64,000 nt of DNA. Origin: Pseudoxanthomonas helianthi (GTDB lineage: Bacteria; Pseudomonadota; Gammaproteobacteria; Xanthomonadales; Xanthomonadaceae). Shown piece after piece: positions 49,244 to 59,065 of the stretch; position 1 is the stretch's first letter, and each line of letters opens with the position of its first letter. A model generated the notes under the pieces. That model saw only the letters and a program-made list of their open reading frames with translations, made no database searches and had not been told where the DNA came from. The stretch spans positions 900,519 to 964,518 of the forward strand of contig NZ_JAGKTC010000001.1 of NCBI RefSeq assembly GCF_017939625.1. The letters run 5' to 3'. The translations under genes and the position numbers were made by a program.

Positions 49244-51196
49244 ATGTTTGCCCGACATTCTCTCATCGCCATGGCCCTCGCGTGCCTGGCCCTGCCCGCG
49301 GCGGCGCAAAAGCTCGATGCGCAGCGCCCGATGGTCCGTGCCGCGCTGGAGGCGGCCGAACGCGGCAGCTTCGATGCCACCCAGTTTCCCGGCGTCGCCT
49401 CGCATCCGCTGTACGGATGGGTCGAATACGCCAGCATGGCGCGCGACTGGGCCGGCGTTTCCGAAGGGCAGGCGCAAGCCTTCCTGAAACGCTATGCCGG
49501 CCAGCCGGTGGCCGAGACCTTCCGCAGCGGCTGGCTGGGCGAGCTGGCCAAGCGCGAGGACTGGCCAGGTTTCCTCGCCGCGTGGCAGCCGCGTGAAAGC
49601 GCCACCCTGCGTTGCGCCGAACTGAGCGCACGCGCGGCCACCGGCAAGCTCGACGCGGACTGGACCCGGGATGCGCAGGCGCTGTGGCGAGGCGCGGCCA
49701 AGTCGCTGCCGGACAGCTGCGATCCGGTATTCGCCGCGCTGGCCGCGCAAGGCCAGCTGGGCGCGGATTTGCGCTGGCAGCGCATCGATGCCGCCGCGGC
49801 CGAAGGCCAGCCGGGCGTGATGCGCGCCGCCGCGCGCGGGCTGCCCCCTGCCGATGCGGCGCAAGCCAACGACTACGCCGCTTTCCTCGATGCGCCCAGG
49901 CCTTCGGCGCTGAACTGGCCGAAGACCGAACGCAGCCGGAACATGGCGACCTACGGCCTGATGCGCCTGGCCCGGCGCGACGCCAGCGCGGCGGAGTTGC
50001 AGCTGCCGCAGTACGCCAATGCGCTCGGCCTCAGCGACGAGCAGCGCAACAAGGTGCTATACGAAATCGCGCTGTGGACCGTGGCCAGCTACGAACCGGA
50101 TTCCGCGCGTCGGCTCGCCGCAGTGCCCGACGCCGCCTACGACGAGAAACTGCACGAGTGGCGGGTGCGCGAGGCGATGGCCCGCGGCGACTGGCGCAGC
50201 GCCCTGGCCGCGTTGCGCAAGATGCCGCCGAAACAGCGCGAGGATTCGCGCTGGCGTTATTTCGAAGCGCGCCTGGCCGAGGAAACCGGCGACAAGGCGG
50301 AGGCGCAGCGGCTGTTCGCACAGGCGGCGAAATCGTCGACCTTCCACGGCTTCCTCGCCGCGGATCGGCTGAACCAGCCTTACGCGCTGTGCGCGTGGAT
50401 TCCCAACGACGGCGATGCGGCGAAGGCGGCCGTCGCGCGCGATCCGTCGATGGTCCGTGCGATGGAACTGTGGCAGCTGGACCGCCCCAACTGGGCCACG
50501 GCCGAATGGAACGACGCGTTGAAGCGCTTCGACGACACCCAGCGCCGCATCGCCGTCGAAGTGGCGCAGGACAACGGCTGGTTCGACCGCGCGGTGTTCG
50601 CGCTGGGCAAGAATCCGGACGAACAACGCCTGTACCAGTTGCGCTTCCCGCTGCACCATGGCGACACGATCCGCCGCGAAGCGGCGAAGAACGCGCTCGA
50701 TCCGGCCTGGATCGCGGCCGAGATCCGCGCCGAAAGCGTGTTCAATCCGCGCGCGCGTTCGCAGGCCAATGCGCTGGGCCTGATGCAGGTGGTGCCCGCC
50801 ACCGGCGCGACGACCGCGGCGAAGATCGGCCTGCCGTGGGGTGGTGCGGCCAGCCTGTACGACTCCGATACCAACATCGCGCTGGGCAGTGCCTACCTGC
50901 GCGAGCTGCTGAACAAGTACGGCCTGCCCTACGTCACCATCGCCGCGTACAACGCCGGCCCGACACCGACCGCGCGCTGGCAGGCGCAACGCCCCGGCTT
51001 CGACGCGGATTTCTGGATCGAGACGATCAGCTACAAAGAAACCCGCGAATACGTCGCCCGCGTGCTGGCCTTCAGCGTGCTGTACGACTGGCGCTTGAAC
51101 GGCAAGGCCCTGCCGCTGACCGACCGCATGCATGGCCGCATCGACGCGCAGCGCAAGCCTTTCACCTGTCCGACGGCGCAGATGCCGAAGAGCTGA
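49244..51196 (+). CDS. slt: Soluble lytic murein transglycosylase
   Basis: Periplasmic enzyme that cleaves peptidoglycan between MurNAc and GlcNAc, forming 1,6-anhydro ends. The 650 residues include a signal peptide (MFARHSLIAMALACLALPAAAQ), a long alpha-superhelical region of about 430 residues, and a C-terminal SLT domain. The latter has catalytic E497 in 'IAAEIRAESVFNPRARSQAN', then 'ALGLMQVVPATG', 'TNIALGSAYLRELL' and 'YVTIAAYNAGPTPTARW'. Size and order match Slt70. I start at 49244 because the frame upstream has no signal-peptide logic. Confidence 0.95.
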   Translation: MFARHSLIAMALACLALPAAAQKLDAQRPMVRAALEAAERGSFDATQFPGVASHPLYGWVEYASMARDWAGVSEGQAQAFLKRYAGQPVAETFRSGWLGELAKREDWPGFLAAWQPRESATLRCAELSARAATGKLDADWTRDAQALWRGAAKSLPDSCDPVFAALAAQGQLGADLRWQRIDAAAAEGQPGVMRAAARGLPPADAAQANDYAAFLDAPRPSALNWPKTERSRNMATYGLMRLARRDASAAELQLPQYANALGLSDEQRNKVLYEIALWTVASYEPDSARRLAAVPDAAYDEKLHEWRVREAMARGDWRSALAALRKMPPKQREDSRWRYFEARLAEETGDKAEAQRLFAQAAKSSTFHGFLAADRLNQPYALCAWIPNDGDAAKAAVARDPSMVRAMELWQLDRPNWATAEWNDALKRFDDTQRRIAVEVAQDNGWFDRAVFALGKNPDEQRLYQLRFPLHHGDTIRREAAKNALDPAWIAAEIRAESVFNPRARSQANALGLMQVVPATGATTAAKIGLPWGGAASLYDSDTNIALGSAYLRELLNKYGLPYVTIAAYNAGPTPTARWQAQRPGFDADFWIETISYKETREYVARVLAFSVLYDWRLNGKALPLTDRMHGRIDAQRKPFTCPTAQMPKS

Positions 51197-51205
51197 CTTC
51201 GCTTC

Positions 51206-51285
51206 TGTAGAGTCGAGCTTGCTCGACTGCTCGTCGTGTCCGGCGCCGAGAAACAAAAAAGCAGTCGAGCAAGCTCGACTCTACA
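51206..51285. repeat. Inverted repeat, TGTAGAGTCGAGCTTGCTCGACTGCT family
   Basis: Perfect 26-base arms 51206-51231 and 51260-51285. Each arm contains its own palindrome (GTCGAGCTTGCTCGAC). It lies between slt and cca, ending 30 bases before the cca start. A related copy is at 53772-53935. Confidence 0.9.
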
Positions 51286-51315
51286 ACGGCGCATCCGATC
51301 AGGCATCATTCCCCC

Positions 51316-52569
51316 ATGCAGACCTATCTCGTCGGCGGCGCGGTGCGCGACCGGTTGCTCGGCCTTCCGCCGGGCGACCGCGACTGGGTCGTGGTTGGCG
51401 CGACGCCCGACGAGATGCTCGCGCAAGGTTTCAAGCCGGTCGGCCGCGACTTCCCCGTGTTCCTGCATCCCCGCACCGGCGAGGAATACGCGCTCGCACG
51501 CACCGAACGCAAGTCGGGACGCGGCTATCGCGGCTTCGTCGTCGATGCCGATCCGTCGGTGACGCTGGAAGAGGACCTGCAGCGCCGCGACTTCACCCTC
51601 AACGCGATCGCGCAGGCCGAGGACGGCACCCTGGTCGATCCCTACGGCGGCGCGCGCGACATCGAGGCGCGCGTGCTGCGCCATGTCGGCCCCGCCTTCG
51701 TCGAAGATCCCTTGCGCGTGCTGCGCGCGGCGCGCTTCATGGCGCGCTTCGCCGCGCTCGGCTTCAGCGTCGCCCCGGAAACGCTGGCGCTGATGCGGCA
51801 GATCGCCGGTTCCGGCGAGCTCGACACGCTGGTGCCCGAGCGCGTCTGGCAGGAACTGCGCAAGGCGCTGCGATCGGAACGGCCGTCGGCCTTCCTCGAC
51901 ACGCTGCGCGAAGCGGATGTGCTGAAAGCGGTGCTGCCCGAAGTCGACGCGCTGTACGGCGTGCCGCAACGCGCGGACTTCCATCCCGAAATCGACACCG
52001 GCCTGCACCAGCAGATGGTCAGCGACATGGCCGCGCGCTTGGCGCCGGGCGACGACGTGGTCGGTTTCGCCGCCCTGTGCCACGACCTGGGCAAGGCGCT
52101 GACGCCGAAGGACCAGCTACCGAAACACATCGCCCACGAAGCCGCCGGCGTCGCGCCGTTGCGCGTGCTGTGCGCGCGCCTGAAAGTGCCCGCCGAACAC
52201 CGCGAGCTGGCCGAACTGGCCTGCCGCGAACACCTCAACGTGCATCGCCTGTTCGAGCTGCGCGACACCACCGTGTACGAACTGCTGGCCCGCAGCGACG
52301 CCTTCCGCAAGCCGGGGCGCATCGCGCAACTCGCGCTGGTCTGCGAAGCCGACAAGCGCGGCCGCGGCGGCAAGGAAGAGGCCGACTATCCGCAGGGCCG
52401 CGAGCTGCAGCGCCTGCATGCCGCCGCGCTGGCGGTGAATGCCCGCGATCTGGGCGAGGCTGTCAGCGGCCCGGCGCTGGGTGAAGCGCTGCGCAAGGCG
52501 CGCATCGCCGCGATCGCAAATGCACGCAACCCTGCTTCCCTTCTCCCTCCGGGAGAAGGTGGCGCGTAG
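51316..52569 (+). CDS. cca: Multifunctional CCA tRNA nucleotidyltransferase (with HD domain)
   Basis: Adds or repairs the 3'-CCA of tRNA; the HD domain gives phosphohydrolase activity in gammaproteobacterial Cca. The 417 residues show the nucleotidyltransferase start '[25 protein letters not shown]' (GxxRD and the DxD pair), '[13 protein letters not shown]', the basic '[10 protein letters not shown]', '[16 protein letters not shown]' and the HD motif '[16 protein letters not shown]'. The final residues 'LLPPGEGGA' and the stop are encoded by a repeat arm, so the native C-terminus has been replaced or extended. Confidence 0.96.
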   Translation: MQTYLVGGAVRDRLLGLPPGDRDWVVVGATPDEMLAQGFKPVGRDFPVFLHPRTGEEYALARTERKSGRGYRGFVVDADPSVTLEEDLQRRDFTLNAIAQAEDGTLVDPYGGARDIEARVLRHVGPAFVEDPLRVLRAARFMARFAALGFSVAPETLALMRQIAGSGELDTLVPERVWQELRKALRSERPSAFLDTLREADVLKAVLPEVDALYGVPQRADFHPEIDTGLHQQMVSDMAARLAPGDDVVGFAALCHDLGKALTPKDQLPKHIAHEAAGVAPLRVLCARLKVPAEHRELAELACREHLNVHRLFELRDTTVYELLARSDAFRKPGRIAQLALVCEADKRGRGGKEEADYPQGRELQRLHAAALAVNARDLGEAVSGPALGEALRKARIAAIANARNPASLLPPGEGGA

Positions 52570-52672
52570 CGCCGGATGAGGGCGGAAGCCTCCCGCGCCA
52601 TGGAAATTTCATTGCAACTTGAGGCTCCCGCCCTCATCCGCCCTACGGGCACCTTCTCCCGGAGGGAGAAGG
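52540..52672. repeat. Long inverted repeat CTTCTCCCTCCGGGAGAAGG, overlapping the end of cca
   Basis: Arms 52540-52584 and 52628-52672 pair over about 45 bases with mismatches, each with an inner palindrome CTTCTCCCTCCGGGAGAAG. The left arm encodes the last residues and the stop of cca. The right arm ends ten bases before the SDR stop, so the element fills the convergent gap. Confidence 0.88.
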
Positions 52673-52682
52673 AAAAGCAGCG

Positions 52683-53459
52683 TCAGAACCCGTAGCGCAG
52701 GAACCCGCCGTCCACCGCGATGCATTCGCCGGTGATGTAACTGGCCGCGGGCAGGCACAGGAACGCGACCGCGGCGGCGACTTCCTCCGGTTCGCCGACG
52801 CGGCGCATCGGCGTGCGCTCGATCACTTCCTCGTAATAGTCGGTATCCGACAGCTTGTCGGAGGTGCGTCGGGTGCGGATGTACCACGGCGCGACCGAAT
52901 TCACGCGCACGCCGTCCTCGGCCCATTCGGCGGCCAGATTGCGGGTCAGCTGGTGCATCGCGGCCTTGGTCATGCCGTAGGGCGCGCCGCTGCGCACCGC
53001 GGTGATGCCGGACACGCTGCCGACGTTGACGATGCTGGACACCGCATGCCGGGTCAGCAGCGGATAGGCGAGCCGCGACAGTTCGAACGCGGAGAACAGG
53101 TTGGTCTCGAAGATGCCGCGCCACTCGTCTTCGCTGTAGTCCACCGCCGGCTTGGTTATGTTGCCGCCAGCGTTGTTGACCAGCATGTGCAGGCCGTCGG
53201 CATGGTCCTCGACCCAGTCGAGGATCGCGCGGCGGTCGTCGTCGTCACTGACGTCGGCGGACAGGCCCAGCACGCGTTGTTCGGGAAACTCATCGGCGAG
53301 GTCGTCGCGCGCGGCTTCCAGCGCGCCGGCATCGCGGGCCACCAGCAATGCATCCGCGCCTAACCCCAGCAGCTCGCGGGCGATGGCCAGACCGATGCCC
53401 GCACTGGCGCCGGTGATCAGCGCGATTTGTCCATCCAGCCGCCAACGGTTCGAACTCAT
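52683..53459 (-). CDS. Short-chain dehydrogenase/reductase, tropinone-reductase-like
   Basis: 258-residue classical SDR. NAD(P) loop '[18 protein letters not shown]', 'VNNAGGN' after strand 4, catalytic '[11 protein letters not shown]' (Ser) and '[12 protein letters not shown]' (Tyr-x-x-x-Lys), and C-terminal '[32 protein letters not shown]'. The start ATG at 53459 has a perfect AGGAGG ribosome site. Substrate unknown; the plant tropinone-reductase similarity is in the general SDR core only. Divergent from the small lipoprotein gene. Confidence 0.92.
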   Translation of the reverse strand: MSSNRWRLDGQIALITGASAGIGLAIARELLGLGADALLVARDAGALEAARDDLADEFPEQRVLGLSADVSDDDDRRAILDWVEDHADGLHMLVNNAGGNITKPAVDYSEDEWRGIFETNLFSAFELSRLAYPLLTRHAVSSIVNVGSVSGITAVRSGAPYGMTKAAMHQLTRNLAAEWAEDGVRVNSVAPWYIRTRRTSDKLSDTDYYEEVIERTPMRRVGEPEEVAAAVAFLCLPAASYITGECIAVDGGFLRYGF

Positions 53460-53513
53460 GCACGCCTCCTGTTCCGGGCGTAGCATAGCGCCAGGCCCAT
53501 CCGGGGATCATCG

Positions 53514-53759
53514 ATGAACGCCACTCGCTGCCTTTGCCTGGTCGCACTGCTCTCGGGCGCTGTCGCCTGCAAACCGGAACCGCCGCCGGCCGACAAGCCG
53601 CCCGAACCGCAGGCCGCCGTCGCGACGCCCGCCGCCGAACAGCACACCGAACTGCGCGATGCGATCCAGGCGCCGCAGGACAAGGCACGCGCGGTGGAAG
53701 GCCAGGTCGAGCAAGCCGCCGACGCGCAACGCGACGCGATCGACGCGCAAGCGCAGTAA
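53514..53759 (+). CDS. Small Pro/Ala/Gln-rich lipoprotein
   Basis: 81-residue predicted lipoprotein: signal 'MNATRCLCLVALLSGAVAC' with lipobox 'GAVAC', then a Pro-rich segment ('KPEPPPADKPPEPQAA') and a short charged helix with 'DAIQAPQDKARAVEGQVEQAAD'. The helix resembles Lpp-type or DUF-type small envelope proteins. No homologue recognised. Its codon use fits the genome. It is divergent from the SDR gene and followed by a nested block of repeats. Confidence 0.7.
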   Translation: MNATRCLCLVALLSGAVACKPEPPPADKPPEPQAAVATPAAEQHTELRDAIQAPQDKARAVEGQVEQAADAQRDAIDAQAQ

Positions 53760-53771
53760 GCCGTCCCGCTT

Positions 53772-53935
53772 TGTAGAGCCGAGCATGCTCGGCTCCCCTG
53801 CCGTTGATGTCGCCGTTGTAGAAGCCGGGCTCGTCCCGGCTTGCTTTTCGCCTTTCGTGCCGAAGATCAAAAGCGTGCCGGGGCGAGCCCGGCACCTACA
53901 AAAAGCAAAAGCAGCCGAGCATGCTCGGATCTGCA
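53772..53935. repeat. Nested inverted repeats (two families, one inside the other)
   Basis: Outer arms 53772-53794 (TGTAGAGCCGAGCATGCTCG) and 53913-53935 pair imperfectly. Between them lies a second inverted repeat with arms 53817-53842 (TGTAGAAGCCGGGCTCGTCC) and 53874-53900. The inner unit looks inserted into the centre of the outer one. Confidence 0.8.
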
Positions 53936-53949
53936 AAGCGCAATCGTAG

Positions 53950-53974
53950 GGTGGGCACGCTTTCCGTGCCCACC
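53950..53974. terminator. Hairpin downstream of sppA
   Basis: 10-base perfect stem GGTGGGCACG / CGTGCCCACC with CTTTC loop, in the gap between the small lipoprotein and sppA 3' ends. It probably acts on sppA transcripts, though the T-run is weak. It also resembles a known intergenic GTGGGCACGC-type repeat. Confidence 0.5.
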
Positions 53975-53986
53975 GGGCTTTCCGCA

Positions 53987-55909
53987 TCAGAACCCGCAGA
54001 AGCAATACGCCAGCGCCTTCACCGGCTGGCCGCTCTTGTCCTTGACCGCGCTCTCGACGAAACGCAGCTGCGCCTCGGTTTCCGGCATCGACTTCAGCAA
54101 CAGTGCGCGGGCGAAGCTGGAATCCTTCAGCCATGCCGCACCGATGCGGCTCTGGGCGAATCCGCCGAACAACTGCTGCAGCGGCGAGATCATCTGTTCG
54201 ACGTAACGCACGCGGTACTTGTCGGCCTGGCCCAGCTTGGCGCGCGCGGCGGCATCGGCGATGGCGGAATCGAGACCGCCGAGTTCGTCGACCAGGCCGC
54301 GTTCCTTCGCCTGCGCGCCGCTCCACACGCGGCCGCGGCCGACTTCGTCGACCTGCTCCACGCTCTTCTTGCGCGCGGCGGCGACCTTGCCGGTGAAGTC
54401 GGCGTAACCCTTGTCGATCACCGACTGGATCAGCTGGCCCACGCCCGGGTCGAGCGGACGGCTGATGTCGAACGCGCCGGCGAAGCGCGTGGTGCCGACG
54501 CCGTCGGTATGCACGCCGACCTTGTCCAGGGTGCGGGTGATGTTGGGGATCAGGCCGAAGATGCCGATCGAGCCGCTGACCGTCGAGGCATCGGCGTAGA
54601 TGCGGTCGGCGTTCATGCTGATCCAGTAACCGCCGGACGCGGCCAGGTCGCCCATCGACACCACCACCGGCTTGCCGGCTTCCTTCAGCTTGACCACTTC
54701 GCGGCGGATCTGTTCGGAGGCGAACACTTCGCCGCCGGGCGAATCGACGCGCAGCACGACCGCCTTCACGTCGTCGTCGTCGCGCGCTTCGCGCAACAAC
54801 GCGGCGGTCGATTCGCCGCCGATCTTGCCCGGCGGCTCTTCGCCGCCGGTGATTTCGCCGGCCGCGACCACGATGGCCACCTGCGGGCGCTTGTCCAGCG
54901 GCAGGCGCGACGCGTCCAGGCGCGCCAGGTAGCCGTTGAAATCGACGCTGCGGAAGCCGGTTTCCGAGTCCTTGTCGGCGACGCCGCGCTCGGCCAGCAG
55001 GTCCTCGACTTCCTCGCGGGTCTTCAAGCCGTCGACCAGCTTCTGCTGCAGGGCGAACTTGGCCAGGTCGCCGCCGGCGGCGGCCACGCCCTCGGGCAGG
55101 GTGTCGATGCCGGCCGCAAGCTGTTGCGGCGTGGTCTTGCGCAGCCTGGCGATATCGCCGAGGTAGCGCTGCCAGATATCGCCCATCCAGAACAGGTCGG
55201 CTTCCTTCGCTTCCTTTGAAGCGGCGTCGAGGATGTACGGCTCGGCGGCGGACTTGTATTCGCCGACACGGAACAGGTGCACGTCCACGCCCAGCTTGTC
55301 CTGCAGCGCCTGGCGGTAGTACTGGCGGTAGCGGCCCATGCCTTCCAGCACCACGCTGCCCATCGGGTCCAGGTAGACCTCGTTGGCCTGCGCGGCCAGC
55401 AGGTACTGCCACTGGCTCAGGCCTTCGCTGAAGGCGACGATCTGCTTGCCCGAGGCGCGCAGGTCGGCCAGCGCACGGGCGACTTCGTTGAGGCTGGCAT
55501 AGCCGCTGGGCTGCAGCTTGTCGACGTCGAGCAGCACGCGCTCGACGTTGCCGTCTTCCTTCGCCGCCTTGATCGCACGCAGCAGGTCGCGCAGTTGTAC
55601 TTCCTCGGCGCCGTCGTCGCCGGTGGCCTTGGCCAGCGCGCGCATCGCGGCATCCTTGGTGAACTGCTCGACGATGCGGCCTTCCGGCGCGATGACCAGG
55701 GTGGTGCGCGACTGCAGCGGCTCGATGCCGCCCTTGCCCACGATGACCAGCAGGATCGCCAGGAACAGCAGCAGCAGGCCGAAGAACACGATGTTCATGA
55801 TCAGCCGGCGGGTGAAATTCATCACGTCCCACAAGCCGACGAAGAACGCGACGATGGGGTTGCGGCGGGACGGCAATGCCGGCGGGACGGCGGGGGCGGG
55901 CTGGTTCAT
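53987..55909 (-). CDS. sppA: Signal peptide peptidase SppA, 67K (duplicated) type
   Basis: Inner-membrane serine protease that degrades cleaved signal peptides. The 640-residue protein has one membrane helix (about 37-57) and two tandem protease-like halves, as in E. coli SppA. The catalytic dyad is K219 in 'FRVGEYKSAAEPY' of the first half and S425 in 'SMGDLAASGGYWI' of the second. The gene ends in 'KALAYCFCGF', an unusual Cys-containing tail. It lies between the repeats and the MATE pump gene on the same strand. Confidence 0.95.
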   Translation of the reverse strand: MNQPAPAVPPALPSRRNPIVAFFVGLWDVMNFTRRLIMNIVFFGLLLLFLAILLVIVGKGGIEPLQSRTTLVIAPEGRIVEQFTKDAAMRALAKATGDDGAEEVQLRDLLRAIKAAKEDGNVERVLLDVDKLQPSGYASLNEVARALADLRASGKQIVAFSEGLSQWQYLLAAQANEVYLDPMGSVVLEGMGRYRQYYRQALQDKLGVDVHLFRVGEYKSAAEPYILDAASKEAKEADLFWMGDIWQRYLGDIARLRKTTPQQLAAGIDTLPEGVAAAGGDLAKFALQQKLVDGLKTREEVEDLLAERGVADKDSETGFRSVDFNGYLARLDASRLPLDKRPQVAIVVAAGEITGGEEPPGKIGGESTAALLREARDDDDVKAVVLRVDSPGGEVFASEQIRREVVKLKEAGKPVVVSMGDLAASGGYWISMNADRIYADASTVSGSIGIFGLIPNITRTLDKVGVHTDGVGTTRFAGAFDISRPLDPGVGQLIQSVIDKGYADFTGKVAAARKKSVEQVDEVGRGRVWSGAQAKERGLVDELGGLDSAIADAAARAKLGQADKYRVRYVEQMISPLQQLFGGFAQSRIGAAWLKDSSFARALLLKSMPETEAQLRFVESAVKDKSGQPVKALAYCFCGF

Positions 55910-56039
55910 CGAAAACTCCGGAAAACTGGAACCAGCCTAACGGTTTCCAAGGCTGGATTCATGCGTCTTAAGTCATTGAAGTTGGAACTTTGCGGGCCAC
56001 GGCCGTGGTGAGCTTGTCGACCGCGCCGTGGAAGCGACT

Positions 56040-57437
56040 TCAGCCGCGATGCCGGTCGCTTCCGGCCGGCGCTATGGGACCCTGGACCAGCAATTTGCGG
56101 CTGCTGCGCTCGAAGCGCGTTCCCAGCGCCACCGCCGCGGCGGTCAGGCCCGCGATCAGGCCGACCCACATGCCCTGCGGTCCCCAGCCCAATCCGAGGC
56201 CCAGGCCGACGCCCAGCGGCATGCCCAGGCCCCAGTAGGCGCCCATCGCCAGCCACATCGGCACGCGCGTGTCCTTCAAGCCGCGCAGCGCACCCGCCGA
56301 CAGCACCTGGATGCCGTCTGGGAACTGGAACGCCGCGGCGAACAGCAGCAGGGTGCCGGCCAGCGACGCCACCGCCACATCGCGCGTGTACACGGACGCG
56401 ACTGCGTCGTGGCCGAACAGCAACACCATCGCCGACAGCGCCTGCGTCGCCAGCACGATGACATAACCGGCATGCGCAGCGCGGCGCAGGCCGCGCGGAT
56501 CGTTCGCGCCCAAGGCGAAGCCGACGCGCACCGTGGTCGCCTCGGCCACGCCCATCGGCACCATGAAGCACAACTGGGCCACGTTGATCGCGACCTGATG
56601 CGCCGCCGCCGGCACCGCGCCCAGGCGCGCGATCAGCAGCGCAGTGACGATGAACAGGCTGCCTTCCATCAGGATGGTCACCCCGATCGGCAGGCCGGTC
56701 TTCAGCAGCTGCACGATCGCCGCCACGCGCGGCGGTTCGAAGTGCGCGAACAGCTTCAGGTGGGCGAAGCGCTTCGATTTCCACAGGTACAGCGCGAACG
56801 CCAGCGCCTGCGCCCACATCGTCGTCGCCGACGCCGTGCCCAGCCCCGCGGCGCCCATCGCCGGCGCGCCGAAATGGCCGAAGGTCAGCGTCCAGCCCAG
56901 CGGCGCCAGCAAGGCCAGGCCACCGAAGCCCAGCAGCATGGTCGGCAGGGTCCAATGCATGCCCTCGCTCAGGTAGCGCATGCAGAAGAACAGCACCAGC
57001 GCCGGCACGCCCCAGCGGATCGCGTGCAGGAAGGCGGTCGCGCCGGGCACGATGTCCTCGGCGATGCCGAACGGCCGCAGCAGCAACGGCGCCAGGCTGA
57101 GGAAGGCGAACATCAGCACGCCGATGCCCAGCGACAGCCACAGCGCCTGGCGGAATAGCGGGCCGATCTCGTCGTGGCGGCGCGCGCCGTGCAGGTGCGA
57201 CACCGAGGCGGTCAGCGCGATCAGCGTGCCGATCGGCACCATCATCGGCAGCCACAGCAGCGCGGTGCCGACGGTGACCGAAGCCAGTGTCGCGGTGCCG
57301 TGGCGGCCGGCGATCAGGTTGTCGACGAAACCGATCAGGCCGGTGGACACATGGCCCAGCACCAGCGGCAGCGCGAGCATCGCCGTGGCGCGCACTTCGT
57401 CGCCGAAGCGGCGCGGGGGAAGGGTCGGGGAAGACAT
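56040..57437 (-). CDS. MATE-family multidrug efflux pump (NorM-like)
   Basis: 465 residues from the ATG at 57437, with twelve predicted helices. Family blocks: 'LALPLVLGHVSTGLIGFVDNLIAGRHG' (start, with the conserved Asp), 'PIGVTILMEGSLFIVTALLIARLG', 'AAHQVAINVAQLCFMVPMGVAEATTVRVGFALG' and 'ALRGLKDTRVPMWLAMGAYWGLGMPLG'. NorM-type pumps export cationic drugs in exchange for sodium or protons. Divergent from the DUF3667 gene. Confidence 0.93.
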   Translation of the reverse strand: MSSPTLPPRRFGDEVRATAMLALPLVLGHVSTGLIGFVDNLIAGRHGTATLASVTVGTALLWLPMMVPIGTLIALTASVSHLHGARRHDEIGPLFRQALWLSLGIGVLMFAFLSLAPLLLRPFGIAEDIVPGATAFLHAIRWGVPALVLFFCMRYLSEGMHWTLPTMLLGFGGLALLAPLGWTLTFGHFGAPAMGAAGLGTASATTMWAQALAFALYLWKSKRFAHLKLFAHFEPPRVAAIVQLLKTGLPIGVTILMEGSLFIVTALLIARLGAVPAAAHQVAINVAQLCFMVPMGVAEATTVRVGFALGANDPRGLRRAAHAGYVIVLATQALSAMVLLFGHDAVASVYTRDVAVASLAGTLLLFAAAFQFPDGIQVLSAGALRGLKDTRVPMWLAMGAYWGLGMPLGVGLGLGLGWGPQGMWVGLIAGLTAAAVALGTRFERSSRKLLVQGPIAPAGSDRHRG

Positions 57438-57592
57438 GGGGAAACGCGCGTCCGACTGCGGCGCGGACGAAGAAGGCGTCGCGCAGGATTCCGGGCCGGA
57501 TGCGTGCAGTCTAGCGGTTTCGTCGGCGTCCTGCCTTCCGCGCGCCATCCGTGCAAGGTATCTTCGCCCGGCTCAGACGAGGCTCTCTCCCC

Positions 57593-58744
57593 ATGACCGA
57601 CGCCGCATCGCACGCGCCCGCCAACTGCGAAAACTGCGCCACGCCGCTGCTGGGCAAGTACTGCCACGCCTGCGGCCAGTCCATCCACAACCCGCTGCGC
57701 AACTTCTGGCATGCGCTGGAAGAGCTGATCGAGTCGTTCTGGCACCTGGACGGACGCGTGTTCCGCACCCTGCGCGACCTGCTGGTGCCGCCGGGGCTGG
57801 TGGCCAATCGCTACCTGCGCGGCCATCGCGTCGACTATGTCGCCCCGTTGCGCCTGTTCGTGGTGATGAGCCTGCTGGCCGTCGTCGTCGGCCATTTCGC
57901 GATGGCGGCCAACGACCATTCCGACGCGGTGAAGTTCAACGGCGTGCCGGCGCGCAGCATGGACGACGTCGGCGCCGCCACCACCGTCGCCGAGGCGGAG
58001 CAGCGCCGCGACCGCGTGCTGCAGCACCTGCGCGAGGTGCGTGCCGGCATGACCGGGGCGGCCGCGAATGGCCGCGAAGGCGTCGACGCGGGCATCGAGG
58101 CGGTCAATGCCGCCGCCGACCGGCGCATCGCCGAGCTGCGCGAGGCCGCCGCCAGCGGCAAGCCGGTGCCGCCGCCGAGCAAGATCGACCTGAGCGAATC
58201 GATCGACTGGGACGCGAACAAGGATCCGATCCAGATCGGCTGGCTACCCGATTTCGCCAACCGCTGGCTGACTTCGGAACTGGCGCAAGGCAAGCGCAAC
58301 CTGTCGCGCATCCAGCAGGAGCCCGAGCTGTTCATGCGCGCCTTCTTCGGCGCGATGCCGAAGGCGCTGTTCGTGCTGGTGCCGCTGTTCGCGTTGCTGT
58401 TGAAACTGGCCTACATACGTTCCGGGCGCCCCTATCTGGAGCATCTGGTCGTCGCGCTGTACAGCCACTCCTGGCTGCTGCTGATCATCCTGCTGATGTG
58501 CCTGCTGTCGATCGCTGGCGATTGGCTGGCGCCGCGCGCCGCCTGGGCAGCAGCTACCGCCGAATGGTTCCGCGGATTGCTGTGGCTGTCGATGCCGGTA
58601 TACCTGCTGCTGATGCAGAAGCGCGTGTACGGACAGGGCTGGCTGAAGACCTTGCTGAAATACCTCGCACTGGGCAGCGTGTACTTCTTCCTGGTCGCCA
58701 TCGCCGTGGTGGCGCTGGCGGTCTACAGCGTGGTCCACGCCTGA
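57593..58744 (+). CDS. DUF3667 membrane protein with N-terminal zinc ribbon
   Basis: 383 residues from the ATG at 57593. The N-terminus has a zinc ribbon 'NCENCATPLLGKYCHACGQ' (two CxxC). Next come 'DLLVPPGLVANRYLRGHRVDYVAPLRLFVVMSL', typical of DUF3667, a soluble helical region rich in Ala/Arg, then four C-terminal membrane helices. The role is unknown. It runs into the DUF4286 gene with a 9-base gap. Confidence 0.87.
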   Translation: MTDAASHAPANCENCATPLLGKYCHACGQSIHNPLRNFWHALEELIESFWHLDGRVFRTLRDLLVPPGLVANRYLRGHRVDYVAPLRLFVVMSLLAVVVGHFAMAANDHSDAVKFNGVPARSMDDVGAATTVAEAEQRRDRVLQHLREVRAGMTGAAANGREGVDAGIEAVNAAADRRIAELREAAASGKPVPPPSKIDLSESIDWDANKDPIQIGWLPDFANRWLTSELAQGKRNLSRIQQEPELFMRAFFGAMPKALFVLVPLFALLLKLAYIRSGRPYLEHLVVALYSHSWLLLIILLMCLLSIAGDWLAPRAAWAAATAEWFRGLLWLSMPVYLLLMQKRVYGQGWLKTLLKYLALGSVYFFLVAIAVVALAVYSVVHA

Positions 58745-58753
58745 GCCCTGCCC

Positions 58754-59065
58754 ATGCCCGTCATCTATGAAGTGAACCTGCACGTCGACGCCGCCATCGC
58801 CGGCGAGTACCGCGACTGGCTGGCCCACCACATCCGCGAAATGCTGGCCCTGCCCGGTTTCACCGGGGCGCGCTGGTTCGAGGTGGCCGACCCGGCGACC
58901 GAAGGCGAGGCGGCGTTCTGCTGCCAGTACGAACTGGCCGACCAGGTCGCGCTGGACGCCTATTTCCGCCACCACGCCGCGCGCATGCGCGGCGACGGCG
59001 CCCGGCGTTTCGAGGGCCGCTTCCGTGCCAGCCGAAGGGTGCTGCGGCCCCTGCCTTCCGCCTGA
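58754..59065 (+). CDS. DUF4286 family protein
   Basis: 103-residue dimeric alpha/beta-barrel-like protein: 'VIYEVNLHVDAAIAGEYRDWLAHHIREMLALPGF' and 'YELADQVALDAYFRHHAARMRGDGARRF' are the family's two conserved blocks. Probably a ligand-binding or small enzymatic domain; role unknown. It is in tandem with DUF3667. Confidence 0.85.
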   Translation: MPVIYEVNLHVDAAIAGEYRDWLAHHIREMLALPGFTGARWFEVADPATEGEAAFCCQYELADQVALDAYFRHHAARMRGDGARRFEGRFRASRRVLRPLPSA

